NCBI GenBank assembly: GCA_023244865.1
Contig: JAHFLM010000015.1
Location: 9,785 to 14,802, forward strand
Reading direction: 5' to 3'
Source of the DNA: Candidatus Harrisonbacteria bacterium
GTDB taxonomy: Bacteria > Patescibacteriota > Minisyncoccia > UBA6257 > UBA11618
Length of the DNA stretch: 5,018 nucleotides
In this document: in pieces, positions 1 through 4,367 of the stretch
How positions within the stretch are numbered: the stretch's first letter is position 1
Layout of the letters: the number at the start of each line of letters is the position of its first letter
The notes under the pieces: model-generated
Databases searched by the model: none
What the model was told of the DNA's origin: nothing
The model's input: only the letters and a program-made list of their open reading frames with translations
Translations under genes and position numbers: made by a program

Positions 1-262
1 TTACCTGCAAGTACGGAATTTCGTCCTGAGCTAACTACCGAAAGGCGGATGGATCATCTAGACCTGACTCAATTGCATGAGTTGGGAGCTGCTAGAGTCT
101 GGAATCTTAAATGATTAGGACTCGCGGGAGATAGGGTATCTTCCGATGTAAATGGCAGTTAACCACATTTGTGAGCGAGGCCTAGCCTGTGGAGCGAATT
201 TCATTCATTCTGCGGCTCTCGACACACCCGATTAGCACCTTCTCCGCGGGAGGTGCTTTTTT
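1..262 (+). ncRNA. Structured ncRNA unit 1 (3' part, truncated by window start)
   Basis: This is the 3' part of a structured RNA whose beginning lies before the window. No protein reading frame of useful length crosses it, and it ends at an intrinsic terminator (234-262). It is related to the 3' part of the next RNA (716-990). Shared blocks in the same order are ACCT(G/A)CG-like at 3, TCTAGACCT at 57-65, CTCAATTGCA at 68-77, ATGTAAA at 146-152, ACCACA at 162-167 and CTCGAC at 218-223. Hairpins seen are ACGG/TCGT (13-16 with 21-24), ACTCA/TGAGT (67-71 with 78-82), an 8-bp stem GGGAGATA/TATCTTCC (126-133 with 137-144), and CCACA/TGTGG across about 163-192. The stems also occur in unit 2 with different bases, which is the mark of a conserved fold. 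No function is recognised, and signatures of tmRNA, RNase P RNA, SRP RNA, 6S and rRNA were not found. That it is a real RNA gene is inferred from structure, relatedness and the terminator. Confidence 0.72.
234..262 (+). terminator. Intrinsic terminator of ncRNA unit 1
   Basis: A 7-bp stem AGCACCT (234-240) pairs with AGGTGCT (251-257). The loop is C/G-rich and can add CC/GG pairs, and six T residues follow (257-262). The T tract lies only on the + strand side, so it ends transcription coming from unit 1. Confidence 0.9.
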
Positions 263-324
263 ATTAGATTGGACGCCCCTCCCCTAGCCTCGCTCCTGCA
301 GTAAATGAGGGATAAAACAAGGTA
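263..324. other. Short spacer between the two RNA units
   Basis: About 60 bases between the terminator of unit 1 and the promoter of unit 2, with no reading frame. The only thing seen is GCCTCGCTC at 287-295, the exact complement of GAGCGAGGC at 173-181 inside unit 1. Since it lies past the terminator it would pair only in read-through transcripts, and it may be chance. Confidence 0.6.
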
Positions 325-353
325 TTGACTTTTATTTGCTATGGTGCTATAAT
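325..353 (+). promoter_or_regulatory. Sigma70-type promoter of ncRNA unit 2, with extended -10
   Basis: A -35 box TTGACT (325-330; five of six bases match TTGACA) and a perfect -10 box TATAAT (348-353) are separated by exactly 17 bases. The bases just before the -10 are TGC (345-347), giving the TGn extended -10 element. The predicted transcription start is about 360-361. No start codon with a credible reading frame follows, so the promoter points to an RNA product. It is the best promoter visible in the window, which suggests high expression. Confidence 0.9.
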
Positions 354-385
354 ACTTAGCAGAACATCATAAAAGATTTATTTCG

Positions 386-459
386 CCCCGAGCCCCAAGG
401 ATTTGTGTGGTTGGCTAGTCGCAAGATTAGTTTGCTTCATGAGTCCTTAGGGCTCGGGG
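386..459 (+). other. 5' long helix of ncRNA unit 2 with GNRA tetraloop
   Basis: CCCCGAGCCC (386-395) pairs with GGGCTCGGGG (450-459). After one C/A mismatch, AAGGA (397-401) pairs with TCCTT (444-448). The enclosed 42 bases contain CTAGTC (415-420), a GCAA tetraloop (421-424) and GATTAG (425-430), six pairs including one G-U. GCAA is a GNRA loop, often used for tertiary docking in large RNAs. The helix begins about 25 nt after the predicted transcription start. Confidence 0.85.
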
Positions 460-954
460 TGGGATTATTATGTGGTATAAGTCCCCTCCTGTTGTGTCCA
501 ATAAGGTCGGACGCCTCTAGCAAAGGCATGACTAAAATCGCTTCTGCCATGTGGGTAGAGGGCGATGGGACACGCGCTAATATTTTTTAATAAAAATATT
601 AGAGCCTCTCTTGTAGGTATGGATCCCCCATTGGAGGTGATCTAGCAGAGAGAGATAAGGCGGATTAAATATTCGCCTCTAGAGACCGTATCGGTACTCA
701 GAATAAAGGTGACAGACCTACGCAGACGGAGACCCGTCTGTATGGCAGAAGCACCCTGAGGAAGCCCGAAAAAGTCTTCTAGACCTCAACCTCAATTGCA
801 GAGATTTGAGGAGTCGCAACCTGACCCGTGATTGGGAGGGTGAAGGGGGGTTCGCCTCCAATGCAAAAAGCGACTACCACAGTTGGTTGAAACGGGGCGA
901 TCAGTCTCTGGGCTTTGAAAGAAGCGCTCGACGGAATCGTAACCCATCAACCAC

Positions 955-996
955 CACCCAGCTTTCGAAGACGTTCGAAGGGCTGGGTGTTTTTTT
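955..996 (+). terminator. Intrinsic terminator of ncRNA unit 2
   Basis: CACCCAGC (955-962) pairs with GCTGGGTG (982-989). The stem continues inward with TTTCGAA against TTCGAAG around a GACG loop (970-973). Seven T residues follow (990-996), then A and another T run. It is a long stable hairpin with a T tract on the + strand only, a textbook factor-independent terminator. A palindromic repeat starts directly behind it. Confidence 0.95.
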
Positions 997-998
997 AT

Positions 999-1081
999 TT
1001 TTTAAATATTGAATAGATTCCACGCCTCAATTCCGAATTGATTCTTTGGGGAATCAAACGGAATTGGGCTCTGAATGACAG
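999..1081. repeat. Palindromic intergenic repeat, copy R1
   Basis: This copy is identical over 83 bases to R3 (3279-3361). The core folds as nested inverted arms: ATTC/GAAT at the edge, GCC/GGC, CAATTCCG/CGGAATTG, and an inner TTGATTC/GAATCAA with loop TTTGGG. It sits in the gap between the + strand RNA unit 2 and the - strand DUF1761 gene, which converge here. It has no coding capacity. It fits a REP-like or non-autonomous miniature element; the enzyme that moves it is not in this window. Confidence 0.88.
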
Positions 1082-1144
1082 GCCCGCACACAGATCCCGT
1101 ACTTCGACCACGCTCAGCACAAGTCGTTATACTCTGGGATGACA
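1082..1144. repeat. Second palindromic element next to R1, AGATCCC...GGGATGACA
   Basis: An imperfect palindrome with outer arms ATCCC (1094-1098) and GGGAT (1136-1140), and inner ACTT/AAGT (1101-1104, 1121-1124). Its edges, AGATCCC and GGGATGACA, resemble the edges of R1 (AGATTCC and GAATGACA), so it may be a diverged or compound member of the same family. It ends nine bases before the stop codon of the DUF1761 gene. Confidence 0.55.
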
Positions 1145-1152
1145 AATAAAAG

Positions 1153-1575
1153 CTAAAGCCAATAAATAAGAGCAATCGCCATGGCGGCTAGGGAGGCTAG
1201 TTGATGGAAGGTGTTGATGATGAAAAGTTGAGTGTTACTTTTGTGGTCGAAAAGATGGGCGGTGAATTGGGTGGTGGCGACGAAGCCGAGCCAGAACCAC
1301 AAAACTAATTCGAGCGCTCCCCCGGTCGAGGTCACACCAAGCATGTAAAAAAGCTTAGTCATTACGAAAGCGGTTACTATCGCACTTAAAAAGCTCATAC
1401 CATAAGTCACACTCATTTTTTCTTTTTCATTTTTCATGCGCATTAAATCGCTCTCGGAAAGATGCATGGCGGCCATCCAAGGCTTACCAAAGAAGGTTTT
1501 GGAATACCATGCAAAACCCACAATCATTGAGACTACTGCGGCGCCAAAAATGGCGAAGAAATTAATTTGTTCCAT
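1153..1575 (-). CDS. DUF1761-family membrane protein
   Basis: A small integral membrane protein of 140 residues, about the usual size of the DUF1761 family, whose function is not known. Four hydrophobic segments are visible near residues 6-24, 56-79, 86-107 and 115-138. Family-like features are the WYS triplet (23-25) just after helix 1, GKPWM (30-34), a charged stretch between helices 1 and 2 (41-53), WLGFVA (95-100) and a hydrophobic C terminus ending IYWL. The frame stays open upstream to a GTG at 1608, but that extension of 11 residues is encoded partly by palindromic repeat R2, and the ATG at 1575 begins directly before the first helix, so I choose 1575. No Shine-Dalgarno site is seen before it. 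It stands alone, converging with RNA unit 2 and diverging from the solute-binding protein gene. The family call is from sequence pattern; the role is open. Confidence 0.82.
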   Translation of the reverse strand: MEQINFFAIFGAAVVSMIVGFAWYSKTFFGKPWMAAMHLSESDLMRMKNEKEKMSVTYGMSFLSAIVTAFVMTKLFYMLGVTSTGGALELVLWFWLGFVATTQFTAHLFDHKSNTQLFIINTFHQLASLAAMAIALIYWL

Positions 1576-1598
1576 ATTTTTTATTTTAACATAAGGAG

Positions 1599-1662
1599 TA
1601 GATTCCACGCCTCAATTCCGAATCGATTTTATCAAATCGAACGGAATTGGGCTCTGAATGAC
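1599..1662. repeat. Palindromic intergenic repeat, copy R2 (variant inner stem)
   Basis: Same outer sequence as R1 and R3 (TAGATTCCACGCCT, CAATTCCG/CGGAATTG, GGGCTCTGAATGAC). The inner stem is instead TCGATTT (1623-1629) paired with AAATCGA around a TATC loop. In R1 and R3 that stem is TTGATTC/GAATCAA. Bases changed on both arms while pairing stayed intact. The copy lies between the divergent starts of the DUF1761 gene and the solute-binding protein gene. Confidence 0.88.
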
Positions 1663-1730
1663 CCGCCTTCGCATAAAGCTTCGGCGAGGCACGGCAGTAG
1701 TAAAAAAATAAAAGGGTGCCAAGGATGACA
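1663..1730. repeat. Hairpin element after R2, ending GGATGACA
   Basis: Directly after R2 comes GCCT-T-CGC (1665-1672) pairing with GCG-AGGC (1684-1690), followed by an overlapping alternative pairing GGCAC (1688-1692) with GTGCC (1716-1720) across an A-rich loop. The block ends with GGATGACA (1723-1730), the same terminal word as the other repeats here. It looks like remains of one or two related elements. A run of seven G residues (1731-1737) follows. Confidence 0.5.
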
Positions 1731-1759
1731 GGGGGGGTATAAGATGATAAATTTAGCAG

Positions 1760-2791
1760 ATGAAAATTGCTGGGATTTTGATTTTGATAATAGGAATTTT
1801 GGGGTTGGGATATTTCTTAATTTTTAAAAAACCTCGTGAAATAACGGTTTTGAGTTGGGATAATTATATTGGAAAAAACACACTGGGAGAGTTCGCGAAA
1901 AAAACTAAAATTAATGTTAAGTATGGATTAATTAAAAGTAATGAGGAGGCGCTTGATAAAATAAAGACTGACCCCGAAGCTTATGACGTGGTTGTGGTGT
2001 CTGATTATATGGTGAAAATAATGAAAAGCGAAGGTTTAATTCAGCCACTGGATAGAAAATTTTTAACTAATCTGAAAAATATTAGCGAGGACTTTAAGGG
2101 GGCTTATTATGATTCTGGCTTGGAGTTTAGCGTGCCTTATACTTTTGGAACGGCGGGGTTTGCGGTCAATAAAAAATATTACAAGGAAGGAACGATTAGC
2201 TGGAAGGAGCTTACGAAAGCAAAATACAAAGGGAAAATAATTGTAATGGATAATATGAGATATGTGCTGGGGTCAGTGCTCCTAGAATTGGGGTATGATC
2301 CAAACACAACCAGTAAAGACGAGATTGATAAGGCGGTCGCTTTATTTAAAAAAGTGTTACCGAATATTCAAAGACTTAATCCGGATACACCAACCGATTT
2401 GATGATAGACGAGAAGGCTTGGGTGACTTACGACTATTCAAACGGTGTGCTACAAATGCAAGCTCAAAATAAAAATATTGGGTATTTGGTGCCAAGTTAT
2501 GGAGCGCTAAAATTCGTAGATAGCATGGTGCTCATAAAGGGAAGTAAGAAAAATGAAGAGGCTTTAACTTATATTAATTATATTCTAGAGCCGGAAGTGA
2601 GTGCTGGGATAACTAATCAGATTCACTATGGCAATCCAAACGGGGCGGCACGGTCTTTGATTAATCCAGAAATTCTTAGTAATCCGACGGTTTTCAACGA
2701 TTCGGACACGAGTAAGAAATTAAGATTTGTGGAAGAAGTGGGTGACGCATTAAATCTTTACAATGACGCGTGGGAGGAAATTAAGTTATAA
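1760..2791 (+). CDS. PotD-like extracellular solute-binding protein (ABC transporter type)
   Basis: A 343-residue periplasmic-binding-type protein that aligns along its length with PotD, the spermidine/putrescine-binding subunit. Matching features are SWDNYIG (32-38), YDVVVVSDYMV (75-85), FSVPYTFGTAGFAVN (123-137), GKIIVMDN (158-165), LGYDPNTT (177-184), VDSMVLIKG (253-261) and the C-terminal block with NPNGAAR (292-298). Residues 3-22 form a hydrophobic signal or anchor, but there is no lipobox cysteine, so it is probably held by an uncleaved helix rather than a lipid. Against E. coli PotD as I remember it, the DAREV stretch reads NMRYV (165-169), losing the acidic pair, and the later contact tryptophans are replaced, while the aspartate in VDS (254) remains. 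Polyamine binding is therefore uncertain. No ABC permease or ATPase gene is adjacent. The ATG at 1760 is the natural start, right before the anchor. No good Shine-Dalgarno site is visible. The GIY-YIG gene follows after 20 bases. Confidence 0.87.
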   Translation: MKIAGILILIIGILGLGYFLIFKKPREITVLSWDNYIGKNTLGEFAKKTKINVKYGLIKSNEEALDKIKTDPEAYDVVVVSDYMVKIMKSEGLIQPLDRKFLTNLKNISEDFKGAYYDSGLEFSVPYTFGTAGFAVNKKYYKEGTISWKELTKAKYKGKIIVMDNMRYVLGSVLLELGYDPNTTSKDEIDKAVALFKKVLPNIQRLNPDTPTDLMIDEKAWVTYDYSNGVLQMQAQNKNIGYLVPSYGALKFVDSMVLIKGSKKNEEALTYINYILEPEVSAGITNQIHYGNPNGAARSLINPEILSNPTVFNDSDTSKKLRFVEEVGDALNLYNDAWEEIKL

Positions 2792-2794
2792 TTC

Positions 2795-2807
2795 ACCCCG
2801 TTAGATA
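2795..2807. repeat. Inverted repeat, left copy (ACCCCGTTAGATA)
   Basis: Thirteen bases in the 20-base gap between the solute-binding protein stop (2791) and the GIY-YIG start (2812). The exact reverse complement is at 3094-3106, just behind the GIY-YIG stop. A direct copy with one change (G to A) is at 3067-3079 within the end of that gene. Confidence 0.85.
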
Positions 2808-2811
2808 AACT

Positions 2812-3090
2812 ATGTTCTACGTTTATATTCTAAAAAGCATAAAAGATGGTATGCTTTATACTGGGTATACGAATGACTTAAAAAAGAGATTTGAGAGTCA
2901 TAATAAAGGAAAAGTCTTCTCTACAATGAAGCGCTTACCGATGAGATTAATTTACTACGAAGTCTGCCTAAATCAGCAAGACGCGACTCATAGAGAAAAG
3001 TATCTAAAAACTGCTTGGGGTAAAAAATTTATCAAAAATCGATTAAAAAATTATTTGACGGGGAAAACCCCATTAGATAATAAAAAATAG
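2812..3090 (+). CDS. GIY-YIG domain protein (COG2827 / UPF0213 type putative endonuclease)
   Basis: A compact 92-residue GIY-YIG domain with little else. The GIY strand is YVY (3-5) in FYVYILKS, the YIG strand is YTG (16-18) in YTGYTN, the catalytic arginine is R26 in DLKKRFESHN, and the metal-binding glutamate is E62 in HREKYLKTAWGKKFI. All key positions are present, so it is probably active as a nuclease fold, although the cell role of this small family is not established. The last ten residues (TGKTPLDNKK) go past the usual end; their codons overlap a copy of the inverted repeat that brackets the gene. It begins 20 bases after the solute-binding protein gene and is followed at 20 bases by a tiny membrane peptide gene. 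Co-transcription with both is possible. Such genes are frequent in CPR genomes. Confidence 0.9.
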   Translation: MFYVYILKSIKDGMLYTGYTNDLKKRFESHNKGKVFSTMKRLPMRLIYYEVCLNQQDATHREKYLKTAWGKKFIKNRLKNYLTGKTPLDNKK

Positions 3091-3106
3091 AAATATCTAA
3101 CGGGGT
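3067..3106 (+). repeat. Hairpin at the GIY-YIG gene end, with right inverted repeat
   Basis: ACCCCATTAGATA (3067-3079) faces TATCTAACGGGGT (3094-3106) across a 14-base A-rich loop. Twelve of 13 positions pair, with one A/C mismatch. The left arm lies inside the last codons of the GIY-YIG gene and the loop holds its stop codon. There is no T run after the right arm on the + strand, so it is not a standard intrinsic terminator. The right arm is the perfect inverted partner of 2795-2807. Confidence 0.8.
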
Positions 3107-3109
3107 AAA

Positions 3110-3238
3110 ATGCATTATAAGACTTTAATTTGGTTGGTTGCGATATTGATTGTTGCAGCAGGGGCGGTGATTTTTCAGATTATTAAAACTGGCGATTATG
3201 GCCAACCGAAAATTGAGGCGGGGAAGCTTTTGATTTAA
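3110..3238 (+). CDS. Small single-span membrane protein, 42 residues
   Basis: An ATG at 3110 opens a 42-codon frame ending TAA at 3238. The product begins MHYKTLIWLVAILIV, has one hydrophobic stretch at about residues 5-25, and then a short polar tail (26-42) rich in K, G and E. A positively charged start followed by one helix and a soluble tail is what a real small membrane protein would show. The GC-rich wobble bases in GCG GGG GCG GTG resemble the codon style of its neighbours. A GGGG stretch lies four bases before the start and may act as a weak ribosome site. It follows the GIY-YIG stop by 19 bases. No family is recognised. Confidence 0.5.
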   Translation: MHYKTLIWLVAILIVAAGAVIFQIIKTGDYGQPKIEAGKLLI

Positions 3239-3242
3239 ATTT

Positions 3243-3265
3243 ATATTGAATAGATTGCCACGGGA
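3243..3265. repeat. Truncated 5' end of the palindromic repeat
   Basis: ATATTGAATAGATT (3243-3256) followed by CCACG repeats the left edge of R1 and R3 (for example 3286-3299), with one extra G before CCACG. The rest of the element is missing and the full copy R3 begins about 20 bases later. It looks like a degraded or partly duplicated copy. Confidence 0.6.
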
Positions 3266-3278
3266 GTTTTGTGATTAA

Positions 3279-3361
3279 TTTTTAAATATTGAATAGATTC
3301 CACGCCTCAATTCCGAATTGATTCTTTGGGGAATCAAACGGAATTGGGCTCTGAATGACAG
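3279..3361. repeat. Palindromic intergenic repeat, copy R3
   Basis: Identical to R1 (999-1081) over 83 bases, with the same nested arms and TTTGGG loop. It fills the gap between the + strand small membrane gene and the convergent - strand htpX, ending seven bases before the htpX stop codon. Any transcript read through from either side would carry the hairpin at its 3' end. Confidence 0.88.
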
Positions 3362-3367
3362 TAGAGT

Positions 3368-4258
3368 TTAGTTCATGGATTGGAGGGCTTTGATGCGCTC
3401 TTCAACTGCTGGGTGGGTGGCGAAAATTCTGACGAAGAAATTTTTTAAGTCTTTTGTCTTGAAGGGGCTGGCGAAAAAAAGATGTGCGGTCGAGGTGCTC
3501 GTGTGCGCCATGCCGACAGGATAGGCGCTAATCTTTTCTAGGGCGTGAATGAGACCATCTGGATAACGAGTGATGAGAGCGCCCGAAGAGTCAGCGAGAA
3601 ATTCTCTTTTACGGGAAATAGCGAGCTGAATAATAGTCGCGACGACTGGGGAAAGGATGATGAAAATTAAGCCAATAATAAGCATGGCGCCATTCCCCTC
3701 TCTTTTCCTGTCGTCGTTACGACTCATAAAAGAAAATCTGATAGACCAGTCGGCAAGAATGGTGATAACTGAAACTAAAACCGCGACGACAGTGGAGAGC
3801 AAAATGTCGCGGTTTTTTACGTGAGAAAGTTCGTGAGCCAAAACGCCTTCAAGTTCGGTACGATTTAACCTCGAAAGAAGGCCGGTCGTAACTGCAATGG
3901 AGGCGTGATGCTCATCACGGCCGGCGGCGAAAGCATTAGGCGATTCGTCGTTAATTAAATAAAGGGCTGGCACCGGAAGACCTGTCGCAATACAAAGATT
4001 TTCTAATAAATTAAAAACCTCTCTATGACTTGATTGATCGATTTTTTGGGCGCGGTTGAGCGCTAAAACTATTTTGTCGGAGTACCAGTAGCTCACAAAA
4101 TTAGAAACTAGGGCGTAAACAACAGCGAAATATAAAAAACCGGGTTGGCCGTAAATAACACTAATGGAATAGCCAACGCCACTGATTAAAAAGAAAAATA
4201 AGATGAGGAAGCCCCAAGTTTTTCTAGTGTTGGAAGCGATGTTTTGGTAGAGGGTCAT
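3368..4258 (-). CDS. htpX: HtpX-type membrane zinc metalloprotease (M48 family)
   Basis: A 296-residue protease of the M48B family, which cuts misfolded or damaged membrane proteins from the cytoplasmic face. The zinc motif is HELSH (142-146), with two histidine ligands and the catalytic glutamate E143. The third ligand is E219 in SRKREFLADSSGA, with the usual D223 following. Also typical are PNAFAAGR (107-114), the TGLL(S/N)RL stretch (125-131), LEGVLAHE (136-143) and THPAVEERIKAL (281-292). Hydrophobic segments near 15-32, 38-56, 151-170 and 191-213 give the family's membrane layout, two before and two after the zinc motif. Length is normal. The ATG at 4258 gives the usual N terminus; no Shine-Dalgarno site precedes it. 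lemA lies upstream on the same strand, 109 bases away, a pairing seen widely in bacteria. A possible -10 box in that gap would allow separate transcription. Confidence 0.96.
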   Translation of the reverse strand: MTLYQNIASNTRKTWGFLILFFFLISGVGYSISVIYGQPGFLYFAVVYALVSNFVSYWYSDKIVLALNRAQKIDQSSHREVFNLLENLCIATGLPVPALYLINDESPNAFAAGRDEHHASIAVTTGLLSRLNRTELEGVLAHELSHVKNRDILLSTVVAVLVSVITILADWSIRFSFMSRNDDRKREGNGAMLIIGLIFIILSPVVATIIQLAISRKREFLADSSGALITRYPDGLIHALEKISAYPVGMAHTSTSTAHLFFASPFKTKDLKNFFVRIFATHPAVEERIKALQSMN

Positions 4259-4367
4259 GGGATTAGATCAAGAAATTAAGAATGAGGATTTAGAAATTAG
4301 AAAATGAAATTTATTATAATAGATTCACTCTCTTAATTCTTAACTAATAAATCTTAATTTATGTATT
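4259..4367 (-). promoter_or_regulatory. AT-rich lemA-htpX gap with a possible htpX -10 box
   Basis: Read on the - strand, this 109-base gap holds TATAAT (complement of 4313-4318) about 55 bases before the htpX start, but the -35 region (AAGAAT at 17 bases) is poor. The gap also contains words based on AATTAAGAA in both orientations: AAATTAAGA at 4273-4281 against TCTTAATTT at 4352-4360, and TTAAGAAT at 4276-4283 against ATTCTTAA at 4336-4343. These could form weak A/T hairpins. No T-rich terminator is clear, so htpX may be read from its own promoter, from lemA, or both. Confidence 0.4.

Larger units (their letters stand above)
361..996 (+). ncRNA. Large structured ncRNA unit 2 (about 635 nt), unknown class
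   Basis: A complete-looking non-coding transcription unit runs from a near-consensus promoter to a strong terminator. It is dense in hairpins. These are a long 5' helix (386-401 with 444-459; 15 pairs, one mismatch) topped by CTAGTC-GCAA-GATTAG (415-430); GTCC/GGAC (496-499, 509-512); GCCT/AGGC (513-516, 524-527); an 11-bp A/T stem with loop TAAT (577-602); CTCTCT/AGAGAG (606-611, 647-652); AGGCG/CGCCT (658-662, 674-678); CAGACGG/CCGTCTG (723-729, 734-740); CCTCAA/TTGAGG (790-795, 806-811); and GGGGG-TTCG-CCTCC (846-859). The part from 716 on is related to unit 1; the 5' half may have a partner before the window. The GC content looks higher than in the protein genes. Open frames crossing it (405-590, 806-1012) have no family resemblance and run through both arms of the helices. 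Size and ornate folding recall large bacterial RNAs such as OLE, ROOL or GOLLD, but I see no sequence match I could defend. Function is unknown. Confidence 0.8.

Noticed and set aside
46..66. Likeness of GGATGGATCAT to the 3' end of 16S rRNA
   Set aside because: Only a few bases agree, the preceding conserved 16S sequence is absent, and unit 2 does not share it. Chance match.
173..295. Nine-base complementarity GAGCGAGGC (173-181) with GCCTCGCTC (287-295)
   Set aside because: The second arm lies beyond the terminator of unit 1, so it would not be in the mature RNA; possibly chance.
405..590. Open frame of 61 codons beginning with GTG
   Set aside because: It runs across the 5' helix and several hairpins of ncRNA unit 2, resembles no family, and has no start signals.
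361..996. tmRNA
   Set aside because: No tRNA-like ends with a T-arm and CCA, no resume codon with a short hydrophobic tag ending in Ala-Ala and stop. The CTCGAC word alone is not enough.
361..996. RNase P RNA
   Set aside because: GAGGAAGCCC at about 758 and GGGTGAAGG at about 838 recall conserved RNase P words, but the GAGGAAAGTCC and ACAGAA core pair is not found, and unit 1 does not keep these words.
806..1012. Open frame of 68 codons ending in the terminator region
   Set aside because: It crosses conserved ncRNA blocks and the terminator, which gives its poly-F tail. The matching place in unit 1 has early stops, so it is not coding.
1576..1608. GTG-initiated extension of the DUF1761 protein
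   Set aside because: The added residues are encoded partly by repeat R2 and precede the normal family N terminus.
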